46,429 bases of DNA from Welwitschia mirabilis (taxonomy: Eukaryota; Gnetophyta; Gnetopsida; Welwitschiales). Below are positions 10,760 through 21,649 of this stretch, in pieces (the stretch's first letter is position 1; each line of letters starts with the position of its first letter). Position numbers and translations under genes: made by a program. Location: contig JBOZIK010000001.1 of NCBI GenBank assembly GCA_051453625.1, forward strand, positions 231,349,384 through 231,395,812, written 5' to 3'. The notes beneath the pieces are model-generated. The model was given only the letters and a program-made list of their open reading frames with translations, was not told the origin of the DNA and ran no database searches.

Positions 10760-11590
10760 CCCTTTTGACCTACCCCTAAGAGATGATGTTAAGCTTAAAA
10801 ACCTAAATGCCTACCCAAATTTTAGTGGAGAAGATGATGAGGATCCCCTTCAATACATTGTAGATAAAGAATAATTAATCCTTACCTTAGGAATTGGGAA
10901 GGAAAAATAACTGATATAACATATATGATAATCTTTTCCATGAAATTAAAGGGTAGAGCGAAAAATTAGCTAAAAATCATACCTTATAAAGGCTTAAAGA
11001 CATAAGATTAAGTCCAAGAAACCTTTGTAAAGAGATTTATAAGTGAAGAAACCATAAGAAAAAGAAAAAATAGGGTAATAAGTTTGTAATAAAAACCAAA
11101 TGAAGACTATGCCTCCACATATGAGTATTTTTTTCTAGCCTATCATTCTAATCCAATAGATGATTCTTCACCACCAGAACTAATAGACTACTTTTATAGT
11201 GGGCTAACTCCACACATGAAACAAACTATAGACTTTTCTTATGGAGGAAGCCTCATGAAAATTACACTAGATAATGCCTGAATAAAATTAAAAGAGCTTT
11301 TGGAAGTAAGTCAAAGTTGATCAACTCTGAAGAAAAATACAACTATAGGCCAAATTATCAAAAACTTAAAAGAGGTTAAACAACAAAAAGAGGTAGAATC
11401 CAATCCTACAAATTCCATAAGAGATTTTATAATAACTTTGGAGAAGTATGCAGAAATGGTCTTAGATGCAAAAATAGCAACAAAAGAATTTTTATGCAAA
11501 CCTGAGATTTATGTGAGAATAATTATCATGTCACTAAAAACTGTCCTCTTTTGCCAACACACAAAGAAAGAATATGTAAAGAAGTTTGTT
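10760..11590 (+). pseudogene. Athila-type gag (capsid and zinc knuckle remnant), element 2
   Basis: Gag would form the virus-like particle. Readable pieces in shifting frames: LNAYPNFSGEDDEDPLQYI (near 10800), MKLKGRA (near 10940), then YHSNPIDDSSPPELIDYFYS, GLTPHMKQTIDF and YGGSLMKITLDNA (11140-11280). This is the capsid C-terminal pattern of Athila-like gag (xFYxGLTP, IDxxxGGSLM). A degenerate zinc knuckle CENNYHVTKNCPL lies near 11510-11555; the first Cys of the CCHC is not in frame. Stops and frameshifts are frequent. The minus-strand ORF at 11311-11499 is a shadow. Confidence 0.78.
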
Positions 11591-12389
11591 CTTTTAATCA
11601 ACCATCTCAAAACTTGAAAAATCAAAATTAGTCATAACATAGGTTGAGAACTCATTTCTAAAATAATTCTCAATCTTTTAGAAACTAATTCAAAAACTTA
11701 AACTCTTAACCAGGACCATCAAACTTTCAATATCCAAATTATCAACTCACAAATCTTATAGATGAACTTAGAAGAATAGAACATAGAAAACATGGTAAAC
11801 ATCTTTCAACAAACAATCCTAGCAAATCAAAGACCTCAAGAAACTTTGGAAACACAACCTTTATCAAATCCAAATNNNNNNNNNNNNNNNNNNNNNNNNN
11901 NNNNNNNNNNNNNNNNNNNNNNNNNNNNNNNNNNNNNNNNNNNNNNNNNNNNNNNNNNNNNNNNNNNNNNNNNNNAAATCCAAATAAACTAAGAAAAGAT
12001 TGTAAGATTTGACAAGAAGTGGAGAATAAATAAACCCTCCTCAAAATGAACCTTCTACTTTTCAAAATAACTTTAGAAATGATGAAGAAGAAGAGGAAGA
12101 AAACATAGAAATATTAGAATATTACAACTTCCCTTTTCTTGGCAAAAAGAAAAAGAAAAATTATTCTTAACAAATCACTTCTTAGCTTAATAGGGTTAAC
12201 AAAAATTCAACTTTCAATGATCATTTAAAAGCCTTGATGAAAAACATGAGCATAAACTTACCCTTTTGGAAAGTTTTATAAAAAAACCTAAGGTAATCAA
12301 AATTATGGAAAAACCAAATAAGAAAAAACAAAAATGAGTTATTCCTAGTAAGGTTTTCTTACTTAATTCCTCAAAAAAAATAGTATTAC
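11591..12389 (+). pseudogene. Gag tail and gag-protease linker, element 2
   Basis: Colinear with 1-455 of element 1 from position 11827 on. It contains an Asn/Gln-rich stretch after the zinc knuckle, then the QRPQETLETQPL block, the N run at 11876-11975, an acidic GAAGAAG stretch near 12085 and KIIL/PFWK-like patches. No domain beyond the linker. Several frames are open only by chance. Confidence 0.6.
11876..11975. other. Assembly gap, 100 N (probably no missing sequence)
   Basis: The ten bases AAATCCAAAT occur on both sides of the gap. If the two ends are overlapped, the result is colinear with element 1 positions 38-66 with almost no length difference. The 100 N is therefore probably a placeholder between overlapping contig ends. 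Confidence 0.9.
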
Positions 12390-12812
12390 AAAATTCACCC
12401 AAATTAAAGATCCAGGAGCATCTACAGTGAACATTACTATGGAGGGAAATAAAAATATTAGAAAGGCTTTAATAGATATTAGAGTGAGTGTTAATGTTAT
12501 GCCACTTCACATTTGTAAGAGGCTTAGTTTATAGGATAGAATAGAGCCTATTTCAATTGTCTTAGAATTAGTAAATACATTAGTTGAGAAACCATTTGGT
12601 ATCATTAAAGATTTGGCAATTCAAATTGAAGAGGCTTACTATCCCATAGATGTAATCATCATAGAAGTGGAGCATAATAGAGGATACCCTTTACTTATAG
12701 GTAGAGCCTTTTATGCAACAGCCCACTGCATCATTGATACAAAAGCAAGAACAATGAGATGTCACTTTGAAAATAGAATGTTTTCAATTAAAGTCTGTGA
12801 TGCAGTTTAGGT
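12390..12812 (+). pseudogene. Athila-type aspartic protease, element 2
   Basis: Paralogue of 456-926. One frame reads VNITMEGNKNIRKALIDIRV, SVNVMPLHICKRLSL, a TAG near 12532, then IEPISIVLELVNTLVEKPFG, IIKDLAIQIEEAYYPIDVII, EVEHNRGYPLLIGRAF, YATAHCIIDTKA. The catalytic Asp is kept but the D-x-G triplet is D-I-R, as in element 1 (D-I-K), so both copies had probably lost the Gly before or soon after they diverged. It is better preserved than element 1; the stretch 12613-12810 is open. Confidence 0.83.
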
Positions 12813-13180
12813 GATAATGAAATGAACAATAAAAGAAATATTAAACCAACTTTATTCATACAACATCACCCACTTAAAGAAAGTGAGATAAAATCAAATA
12901 AGCATGTGCTTTATGATGACCAAGTTAAGAATAAGGAAGAAATAAAACCTTTAATGTATGAGGAAGTTCAACTTTTAAAGAAAGATTATGAGGGATATTA
13001 TCCATTATATAAGCCAAAATTGAAAATCATAATTTGGATGAGAAAAATATTTTTAATGGACTTGAATATAATTTTCTTTGTGATGCTAAAAGTAAAACTT
13101 TTGCATTTCATGAAAATCTTTTACCAAAGTTACCATTTCTCTTCCCTTTAACTTCAAAAAATTTTGCTTTAATGTGGATC
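12813..13180 (+). pseudogene. Protease-RT linker, element 2 (ends at deletion breakpoint)
   Basis: Open or nearly open in two overlapping frames (12822-13151 and 13034-13234), giving a lysine-rich, low-complexity product with no domain. It aligns with element 1 927-1355. Similarity stops near 13180 (…GCTTTAATGTGG), where element 1 continues into RT. Confidence 0.6.
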
Positions 13181-13693
13181 ATAGAGTACTCTCCATTACT
13201 CCTCTCTTCATCTAATTATTTAACTTGGAATTAATTGCCAATATATTATGTTTTATCAACTCGTAGATTTTTGGTTTAGACCTTATTTCTCTAAAAGTCT
13301 TGAGACCAAAACAGATCCTTAATTTTTTTTCTTTTATTTCTGATAAAAATGTGCTTAGATTTAGGAATTGAATAAAATTTTCTTGCCTTACTATTTTCTT
13401 TTTAGTTTTCTATTTTAATAGTCTTAGATTTCATTTTCTATTTTTAGATTTTGTTTCTATTTGTAGTTTCTATTTTCTGTTTCTACAATAATAATCTATT
13501 GTCTCTCGTGTTGTCCCCATGATAAGATTGACGACAATTACTTTTATTGAGTTTTTTAGCTTCCTAATAAATTTCTATGTTTTCTAATATTTTTCTATTT
13601 CTCTGTCTCTATCATCCTCTTTGTCATCTAGATGAGGAACGGGATAACAGATAATAAAATGTTGATTTTTGTTTTCTATTATTATGAAAAAAT
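13181..13693 (+). repeat. Leader-like segment replacing RT-RNase H-integrase core in element 2
   Basis: T-rich sequence with no coding signal that resembles 10120-10450: runs of TTTTCTATTTT/TTTCTGTTT, GTTGTCCCCATGA(T/C) at 13510-13523, TCTATCATCC-TGTCATCTAGATGA at 13608-13635. Integrase-tail coding resumes at 13694. The replacement looks like a recombination or template-switch product. The exact left edge is not clear because similarity fades between 13180 and 13370. Confidence 0.6.
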
Positions 13694-13800
13694 ACATTCT
13701 TATGACTGTGTAGAAATTTTTGACTTGACTACTTTAGAATTTTAGGAAGTAAATAGGAAAAATTTGGAATTACATGAGCAAATCATATGAATTTTCTTTT
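13694..13800 (+). pseudogene. Integrase C-terminal tail, element 2
   Basis: Short remnant coding IHSYDCVEIFDL and EVNRKNLELHEQ, aligned with VHSNGSIEIFNLG at 3918-3960 in element 1. It is the end of the integrase C-terminal domain and dates the loss of the core to after the element had a full pol. Confidence 0.6.
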
Positions 13801-14099
13801 AGCTTTTTCATTTGAAAGATTATTATGACGTTACTAGATTATTTTTCAAACTTAGCTTATGTATTTATTTTTATGATTAGTCTCTTGACCTGAGCATTTT
13901 AGTGGTAAGATTAGATTCATACAATCTTAGAAAATTCACACATTCATAAACTTTAATTTAAAAGAAGATAATTTATTTTTGATGTTTTTCTCAATGATGA
14001 AAAGATCTTAGATTATTTAAGAGTTTTCTTTTTTATCTTAATCTCCTAACTTTTACCTTTCTCTTTTAGAGTGTTTGGTCATGTGGAATATTGTTTTTT

Positions 14100-14102
<3 letters not shown>

Positions 14103-14149
<47 letters not shown>
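14103..14149 (+). repeat. (AG)n microsatellite
   Basis: About 23 uninterrupted AG units directly before an assembly gap. The paralogous spot in element 1 (about 4416-4436) has only a short A-rich stretch. The RERERE open frames across it are artefacts. Confidence 0.98.
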
Positions 14150-14151
<2 letters not shown>

Positions 14152-14159
14152 AAGATGTT

Positions 14160-14998
14160 NNNNNNNNNNNNNNNNNNNNNNNNNNNNNNNNNNNNNNNNN
14201 NNNNNNNNNNNNNNNNNNNNNNNNNNNNNNNNNNNNNNNNNNNNNNNNNNNNNNNNNNNNNNNNNNNNNNNNNNNNNNNNNNNNNNNNNNNNNNNNNNNN
14301 NNNNNNNNNNNNNNNNNNNNNNNNNNNNNNNNNNNNNNNNNNNNNNNNNNNNNNNNNNNNNNNNNNNNNNNNNNNNNNNNNNNNNNNNNNNNNNNNNNNN
14401 NNNNNNNNNNNNNNNNNNNNNNNNNNNNNNNNNNNNNNNNNNNNNNNNNNNNNNNNNNNNNNNNNNNNNNNNNNNNNNNNNNNNNNNNNNNNNNNNNNNN
14501 NNNNNNNNNNNNNNNNNNNNNNNNNNNNNNNNNNNNNNNNNNNNNNNNNNNNNNNNNNNNNNNNNNNNNNNNNNNNNNNNNNNNNNNNNNNNNNNNNNNN
14601 NNNNNNNNNNNNNNNNNNNNNNNNNNNNNNNNNNNNNNNNNNNNNNNNNNNNNNNNNNNNNNNNNNNNNNNNNNNNNNNNNNNNNNNNNNNNNNNNNNNN
14701 NNNNNNNNNNNNNNNNNNNNNNNNNNNNNNNNNNNNNNNNNNNNNNNNNNNNNNNNNNNNNNNNNNNNNNNNNNNNNNNNNNNNNNNNNNNNNNNNNNNN
14801 NNNNNNNNNNNNNNNNNNNNNNNNNNNNNNNNNNNNNNNNNNNNNNNNNNNNNNNNNNNNNNNNNNNNNNNNNNNNNNNNNNNNNNNNNNNNNNNNNNNN
14901 NNNNNNNNNNNNNNNNNNNNNNNNNNNNNNNNNNNNNNNNNNNNNNNNNNNNNNNNNNNNNNNNNNNNNNNNNNNNNNNNNNNNNNNNNNNNNNNNNN
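14160..14998. other. Assembly gap, 839 N
   Basis: Gap right after the AG repeat. The flanks (…ATTGTTTTTTCAAAG and ATGTTTTATATTTC…ACATGG) line up with element 1 sequence only a few tens of bases apart (about 4409-4475), so little unique sequence is expected here unless copy 2 carries an insertion or a long AG expansion. Confidence 0.99.
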
Positions 14999-16178
14999 AT
15001 GTTTTATATTTCTATCTCAAAAACATGGTCATCATGATGTCTTATCACAAGGACACCGACGCAAATATTTCCGAGAGGATCCTTTGGTAGTGTAATATGG
15101 TAGCTGTGGGAACTCCATTGGAAGGTCAGTTAGCCATGCTTCGCGGGTTCTTACTTCTCTGACAGTGGTTGCACTCTCCTCATCATGGATAATAATAAAG
15201 TTGTAATTAAAACTTTGAGGCTATAAGATCAATGGTGTTCCTGGTATCATCAGAAGCATTTCTTGTTTCCTAGACTCTTAGTCTTTCCACATGATCATTT
15301 CATTTCTTGAGATTTAAGTGTTTGTTTTGAGATTATGATAGGAAAGTTTATTTTTGAGCAATTCTCTGATTTGATCGCATTTTACTATAGCATCATAATA
15401 ATCACTACCTTATTGAATGGAATTTTTGTACATTAAGTCATGCACTTTTCACATCAAGTAATGTTATAATTTCTTTTATAAGAGTTTGCTAGGTTAAAAT
15501 ATCAGATCAGAGAGCTATCGTTTATATTATCTTATGCCCATTCTTCTTATTTTCTTTTGTGATTTGGTTAGTTGTTTCAAAGTCATTGTCATATTTTCTT
15601 ATCAAGTCTTCCTTATTAATTTTTCAATAAAAAGTTAATTTCTTTATTATATAAGTTTTTTAAATAAATTTTGTGTTTATTTCTTTTGATGTTGTAAGTG
15701 CTGCTTATATTCTTTTTGTGATGAAACATTTTTATTTGTCCAATCTTTTCTTTAGCTATTAGAATATTTCATTGATCTATATTTTCAAAATCTAATATTA
15801 CTTAACTTTGCATTTCATTTTTAAAATTATCCTCATTTTCACCATCCTTTACCTGCCTTCTCACTCCTATCTACTTTCTTTGCTTTATTTTTCAATACTA
15901 TACGTATTGCTTTTTCTTTGTGTTAGGTGGGGGGAAAGGGATAGAAATCCAATTTTATGACTCATTTTCAAAAAGTTTATAACTTAATTCAAATCTTTTA
16001 TAACATCAAATTTGCAAAATTTCATACACATTATGCATTACTTATTATTTATTTATGTGATGTATTCTATGAGCCTATTTTATAACTTTTAGATTTATCT
16101 TTAAAAAGAAAATTGGATCATAATTATGGTTTTTCCACCTGGTTTTTTAGGTACTAAAAAATGCTAAGTGATGAGCTA

Positions 16179-17250
16179 TGTTGCATTGCTAATTTATGAT
16201 TATTTGATGAGGTTTTATGAGTTGTTTTGCAGGACTTTTACACAGGTTTAAGTGTAATTTTGAGGATTTTGGAGATATAAGAGGAAACCTCAGAATTGTG
16301 TAATTCTTATCTAGATTTGATGTATTAAAGGAACTTTTTAATGAACAAAGCTTTAAAGAAGGATTATTGATAAAAATGATAAGTTCTCTTCAAGAAAATG
16401 ATCAAAGAAGACTATCATCCCTTATGTCATCCCCATGATAGGCAGGACGATGATTGTTGATGTGGACTGCTGAGTCATCATTCTGAGTTATCTTTTATAA
16501 TGTGCTATTATTCCCCATGTTGTTTGGATGATAGTTAGGATGAAACTGATATGTAACTAACTTTGAGAGTGACCCTTGACTGTTTCACCCATTTCTATAT
16601 TATAAATGAATGTGTATAATCATGCCTTTTATTTGTCCTTTTCTACAGTATTTTCCTATAAATAAGGTTTCCTTTGACTCTCCTTCTTATCTTTATTGCA
16701 TTGAAAATTCTCATGAAAGAAGATTAAAGGACAAGAGATCCATATTAAGCATTGCAGAAAGACATGCACTTGGTGGAGGGTTGTTTATCGTACATTAAGA
16801 CCTACCTATTTTATAACTAAGATTCTTATTACTATTTCTTAATATAAACCTTGCTTTGTTTTCATATTTGCATTGTAGATTTTCTGATGATCCTTATAGT
16901 CTACATTGCCCTTGATCTGGAGACAATTTCTTGGGTGATATAGATTATCAAGGATAGCCTTTATTAAGACTGAAAGCAAGTAATATTAATTTATTTTTCA
17001 TTCATCAAGATTATTTGCACTTGACATTTTCATTGCATTCCTTTATTTCCCTACATTATTATTTATTTCTGGTTCCTATTCCATTTTACAAAGCAATCTA
17101 AATCTCATCTCATAGTCTTCAATGTGAATAAGACATCTTATATTTACTCTCATTCATACTAGTATGATGTATTGTGTAAGATATATATTTATTTTATGAA
17201 TGATAGAATCTTTCTGAACTAAAGCACGTGTACATATACACATCACAACA
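16179..17250 (+). repeat. 3' LTR of element 2
   Basis: Starts TGTTGCATTGCTAA. Direct repeat of 8932-9696 with many substitutions, including CA/TG differences at former CpG sites. TATA box at 16657-16664. It probably ends ACATCACAACA at 17240-17250 (…CA), but CTATTTG following this also occurs at the other LTR end near 17617, so the true terminus may be a few bases further right. The open frame at 16610-16798 is chance. Confidence 0.82.
16657..16664 (+). promoter_or_regulatory. TATA box of element 2 3' LTR
   Basis: TATAAATA followed by AGGTTTCC, at the position homologous to 9383-9390 in the 5' LTR. Confidence 0.5.
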
Positions 17251-17625
17251 CTATTTGATGTACATGATAACTTAAGTTGTTTTTTATCTGTTGATGGCTT
17301 TTTTTATTAATCTAGGTTATATATGGCCAATCTCCATAATAAGCTAATTTGGTAATCAGATAGAAGTTTCATTTAGTTGAGTCTTTTATTTTATTTGCAT
17401 AGTGTGTTTATTTGAATTATTACTTTACATCATTATTTTATTTTACTTTAAGGTTATGGTATTTCATTTGTGAAATCAATTCTCTTTCTTCTAACTTATG
17501 ATTTCAGTGAGATTATGACATTTGGGATACTTCCATCTATATTATTGTATTGTATTGTAATAGATTTATAGTATTTATTTGAGAATGTAATATTTTCATA
17601 AATACACACCACAACACTATTTGTG
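17251..17625 (+). repeat. Probable right part of element 1 3' LTR, displaced by element 2
   Basis: Contains TAATCTAGGTTA, GTGAAATCAATTCTCTTTCTTCTAAC, ACTTCCATCTATATTATT and ends ATACACACCACAACACTATTTG. The same order is in the isolated LTR at 29300-29645 (TAATCTAAGTTAG, GTAAAATCAATTCTCTAACTTTTA, ACTTCCTTCTATACTAGTA, TTCACATCGCAATAAT). It supplies the end missing from 8050-8931. Target duplication is not clear: TTGTT precedes 8932 and occurs at 17277-17281, which would shift the element 2 end by about 26 bp. Confidence 0.6.
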
Positions 17626-17878
17626 TAAAATAATAATTTTTTTGGAATTTTTATGACACCTAGCTTATCCTTAAACTATGGAGAGAGAATTTTAACCTTA
17701 AAAAAAGTCAAAGTACTATTTCAATGTGGATTAAATTCCTAGAACTTCTGTTACCTTTTGGAACTCATGTTCATATTCTAGCTTCATAGTTGGATTAAGT
17801 AATTGGTACAAAATTCTATAATGATGTGCTACCTTATTCAACTAGAAAGGTTTATGTAGTTTAGGATTTTTTTAAACC
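17626..17878. other. Unassigned AT-rich spacer
   Basis: About 250 bp between the Athila LTR end and the first chromovirus LTR repeat. No coding signal or repeat recognised. Confidence 0.4.
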
Positions 17879-20800
17879 TATAAGACCCTGACTTTAATTA
17901 TCCTAATAAAGAATAATTTTTTTAAACATTATTAACTAACATGCACAATGAAACTTAGGATCAATTCCTACTTATAACCTATTAAAACATTATAAGATTT
18001 AAAATAATTAAATAATATAATTACTACTTAATTATAGAATCTTTTGATTTTCATATAATAATGATGTTAAAATTGTGTTCTATATGTATTCCTAACTTTT
18101 GTTTTCTTCACACAAAGATATTTTATGTAAAGTTAATAGGGTGTTAAGTTGTTTTATCATATATAATAGATAATTTTTATGATAGTGTATAACCAATATA
18201 ATAGGAGGTTGAATCTTCCATTAATAAAATTCCAACTTAATATCTAGCCACCTCTAGGCATTAGTTAATTTTACTTTAGGTTTTAGGCTATGCAAACATA
18301 GTTTGGCTTAACTTGATAAGCTTAGAATTTACGTTAATATATCTTAGTGACAAGTGGTACATGAGGTGGATTTATGCTTACAAATAACCCTCACTTCCTT
18401 AAAGCATTTTAGGATGATGCAACATGATCCTTTGATACCAAGGGCTTAAGAGATTAAACCGGAATAACTCTATTTGGTAGAAAAGGAGACTGATGATCAA
18501 ATACACTTCCAAAAGGGTTTATAAATAAGTATAATGCAACCCACCTTAGTGATAAAATCCAAATATTGAGATAAATAATTATTGAGATTATCTTGTTTTA
18601 TTGAATAAATACACCATACAAATGCAAGCATACAATTATGTAGAAATTTAGTCAATTATTTATCTCTAAAAATAATTCTAATCGTAATTGGATTTAGTTT
18701 AAGAAAACAATCATACAAAAGAAAATATAATATATAAACATCTTTTTAATTTTATATAAAAGGAATATCATATATTTTCAAAGCATAATAGTAAAAATAA
18801 ATGAAAGAATATATTCATTTATTTTTCTAAATTATAGTAATTCCTTCTAAATAAGGCACATAAATACATTCATGTTCTGTTATATAAACATGCTTCATTT
18901 ATAGGATTGAATCAATTTCTAAAACCCTTTTATAAACTCTAAATATATATATTATAATAAATTTAAGTAATATATATATTATCCAAAAAAAACATTAATA
19001 AAGATAAGTGATTGGGCTACATATCTCTAGAATATTAGGTTATTTACCCTAATGTTTATGCTTGAAATGCAAGAATGAGAACCTAATTATTAATAAATAA
19101 TATATAAAAATGATAAATAAACAAATTTAACTTAACTAAAGATCATATATAGTACTTAAAATAATTTGGTACTTACACTAGATAATTGTCTATAATTACT
19201 AAAATTAATGATAGATTCTCTTAGATTTTAGAAGGCATTGAAACTAAAACTTTGTAATTATTTATTTAAAAATGTAAAAATAATTTAGACTTACTTTTAT
19301 CAAAGTATACTCCTCATATTGTCCCTAAAAACTAGTTTTATTAAATCTAAATTTCAATAGATACATTTCATAGGGTTAAACTTTGATGGTAAAGACTGCC
19401 TAAATTTTTGAGTTGCTAAAATAATGCCCTCCACTGAAATGGTCATAACTTTTAGTCTACTTAGATTTTTTAAATTATTAAAAACTTTTTAAAAGTATTA
19501 TTTAATTCTTTATAGTAGAATATTTAATGCTTATCAAAATGTTCTATTAATTCTGAAAATTGAGACTTTTTGCTTGCTATTTTTTGCTTGTAAGTTATTT
19601 TCATAAAGTAAATTTTAACAATTATTTTAATTTCATAAAAATTATTATTTTAAAAATTTTACATTCTTAATATACTTGTAAACCTACATAGACGATTTTA
19701 TAAATTATTCTTTAGTATTAAATGAGTTATGACTTTATTAAGTTATGCTTCAATTTTAAGAAAATGTAAGCTTTAATTAAATAAGAATAAGAGAACTCAT
19801 ACTAATTTATAGAAATAAAAATTAATAAACTAACTAAAATTTTATAATAAAAATTAGTAGTCAAAGTATATAAAACATAATTGTAAGTAATATAAACTCT
19901 ACTTACAATAATAAATAATGCATCAAATACCACAAGTCTTAGGATTTTCTAAGAAGGGGTGTCTAGCCGAAATAGATTCTTAAGAATCAAACTTATTTAT
20001 CCTAATAAGACTCTAATGCCAGTATAATGTAAAATTCATTTTAATAATAATATAATGTAAAATAGTATGGGTACCAAAAATTATAGTGAATCCCTTAGTC
20101 GCTTGGCCAAAATATCCATTAAGCACATAGAAACTAGGTATGTTAAGATGTCCCTTAACTCTCTCCCTTATCTCAGTCTATGCTAATGAAAGGGAAAATA
20201 TTAATTGATAGCTTCATCAACTAAGTATGTAAAGAGATTCGACATAATTCTTCCTTATCTTAAAATTAGCCAATGGAAGAAAAAATATAAATAGTATATC
20301 GATAGTACAATCATATGCATAGGCCTAATGCAAGAATGGAGTTAAAATTCTTATAGGAAAAAAGAACATATTTAGAGGGAAAAGAATTTACAAGATTCAA
20401 GCTCTTAGCTTTAAGTTCCAAGCTTTAAGATCCAAGCTCCAACTCTATGATCAAGAGGATGAAGTATTGAGAAGAAATTTTGATAGCATAAATTTGCTTG
20501 AAGAATACTAGCTTGAAAAGAAATAAGGGGGCTCTATTTATAGATAAATAGTATATTAAAGGTTTTTAATATAATTGGATAAAGATCATTCACATCATTT
20601 TATCTATAAGGTAAAGAAATCCATTTTAGTTAATAAGATTGATCAATAACAATTAACTTAAATGGATTTTATGTAAAAGTAATATGAATATATGAATGAC
20701 AATGATAAGATTGATTAATGACAAGTTGAATAAGCTTATTTATTAACACATGAATAACTAATGATAAAATTGATTAATGAGAAGTTGTAAGAGCTTATGT

Positions 20801-21210
20801 AAAAAGTGAAAGTAATGTGTGAATGATAAAAGGAATCTTATTTATGACTCATGCACTTAACCAGGGTGAGTAATTTCCTTGTTTTAATTAGCAAGATTAA
20901 TTACAAGCATCATTGCATCATGCTAGTTTCTTCTTAATAAGTTCATAATCAATCCAAAACATATTTAAAATACATTGATAAAATAGTTGCATCAATTTTA
21001 AAATTGCTATGTGACACAATAATAAAGACAATATTTTATACATAAAGAACTTCCACAAATATCAATAAAGATAAAAGTCATAGTAGAATAAATTTTACTC
21101 ATTAATCCTTTTTAATTTATGAATGAGATTGTATATCCTTATTCACATGTTTACACTCTTCATCATCTATCACATTAACAACATAAATCATAAGAAAGAA
21201 AAACTATAAT
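17879..21210 (-). repeat. Long direct repeat copy A, probable chromovirus LTR
   Basis: About 3.3 kb repeated at 21650-24950 in the same orientation. Shared blocks include ACCAATATAATAGGAGGTTG / ACCAATATAATAGAAGGTTA (18192, 22008), GCAACCCACCTTAGTGATAAAATCCAA / GCAATCCACCTTGATGATGAAATCCAA (18536, 22363), CTTAGGATTTTC (19939, 23880), TTTATGACTCATG (20843, 24526) and AAAAGTCATAGTAGA (21072, 24790). Boundaries are approximate, from where similarity fades (TATAAGACCCTG near 17879; CACATTAACAACATAA near 21170). The minus orientation is set by a minus-strand TATA box. It may be a solo LTR or the outer LTR of a tandem element. Confidence 0.7.
20531..20542 (-). promoter_or_regulatory. TATA box in chromovirus-type LTR copy A
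   Basis: Minus-strand TATAAATAGAGC followed by CCCCTTATTT, the usual form of a plant LTR promoter. It leaves about 0.65 kb U3 to the right and about 2.6 kb R-U5 to the left. In copy B the same place reads TGTAAATAGATCC (near 24406-24418), a degraded box. Confidence 0.62.
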
Positions 21211-21649
21211 TGAATGTAAGAAAAATGTCATAATAAAATGTAAGAAAATGTCATAGTTAAACATAATACTCTTGTATATTTTTTTACAGTATTTATACTT
21301 TTNNNNNNNNNNNNNNNNNNNNNNNNNNNNNNNNNNNNNNNNNNNNNNNNNNNNNNNNNNNNNNNNNNNNNNNNNNNNNNNNNNNNNNNNNNNNNNNNNN
21401 NNCTTACTTATTATTCTTTCATTTTTATCAAGTAATTTTAGTTTATTTTTAAATTTGAATAAGGTATATGGGTAAATGATTAAAACAAAAATGTCACATG
21501 CCATTTTGATAGACATTTAATTATTACTTTACACCTTTATATCAATTTTTTGATTTAACTAGTTAAGCATGTAAATGACTTAATTAATCATAAATAGGTT
21601 TATTTAGTATTAAAATTCTTACAATTATCATTATTATTATGTGACATAC
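21211..21649. other. Spacer between the two long repeats, with short tandem repeat and gap
   Basis: Contains AATGTAAGAAAAATGTCATA repeated in tandem (about 21214-21258), an N run, and AT-rich sequence. If copy A is a 3' LTR of a second element, this could be what is left of its internal 3' end. No coding signal. Confidence 0.4.
21303..21402. other. Assembly gap, 100 N
   Basis: Placeholder-length gap; no overlap is seen between its flanks. Confidence 0.99.

Larger units (their letters stand above)
13801..16178 (+). other. Element 2 post-pol non-coding region
   Basis: Colinear with 4021-about 6200 of element 1 (see the landmarks there). It contains a GA microsatellite, an 839-N gap and a GGTGGGGGGAAAGGGATAG purine tract at about 15926-15944. 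Nothing corresponds to the 6290-8000 part of element 1; from the purine tract the sequence runs in about 235 bp to the 3' LTR. Confidence 0.6.
8932..17250 (+). mobile_element. Athila-like element 2, deletion derivative with both LTRs, nested in element 1
   Basis: Bounded by two similar direct repeats (LTRs at 8932 and 16179). Inside are leader, gag, protease, protease-RT linker, integrase C-terminal tail and the post-pol non-coding region. RT, RNase H and the integrase core (element 1 positions about 1355-3915) are absent. In their place at 13181-13693 is sequence resembling the leader near 10120-10450. It also lacks the extra ORF of element 1. Such an element could have moved only with proteins supplied in trans. 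The LTR pair shows many differences, so the insertion is old. Right boundary uncertain by tens of bases. Confidence 0.82.

Noticed and set aside
12822-13234. Two overlapping small genes
   Set aside because: They are the protease-RT linker of element 2, alignable with element 1; open only by chance.
16610-16798. Small gene in the LTR
   Set aside because: Lies within the 3' LTR; the homologous part of the 5' LTR is not open in the same way.
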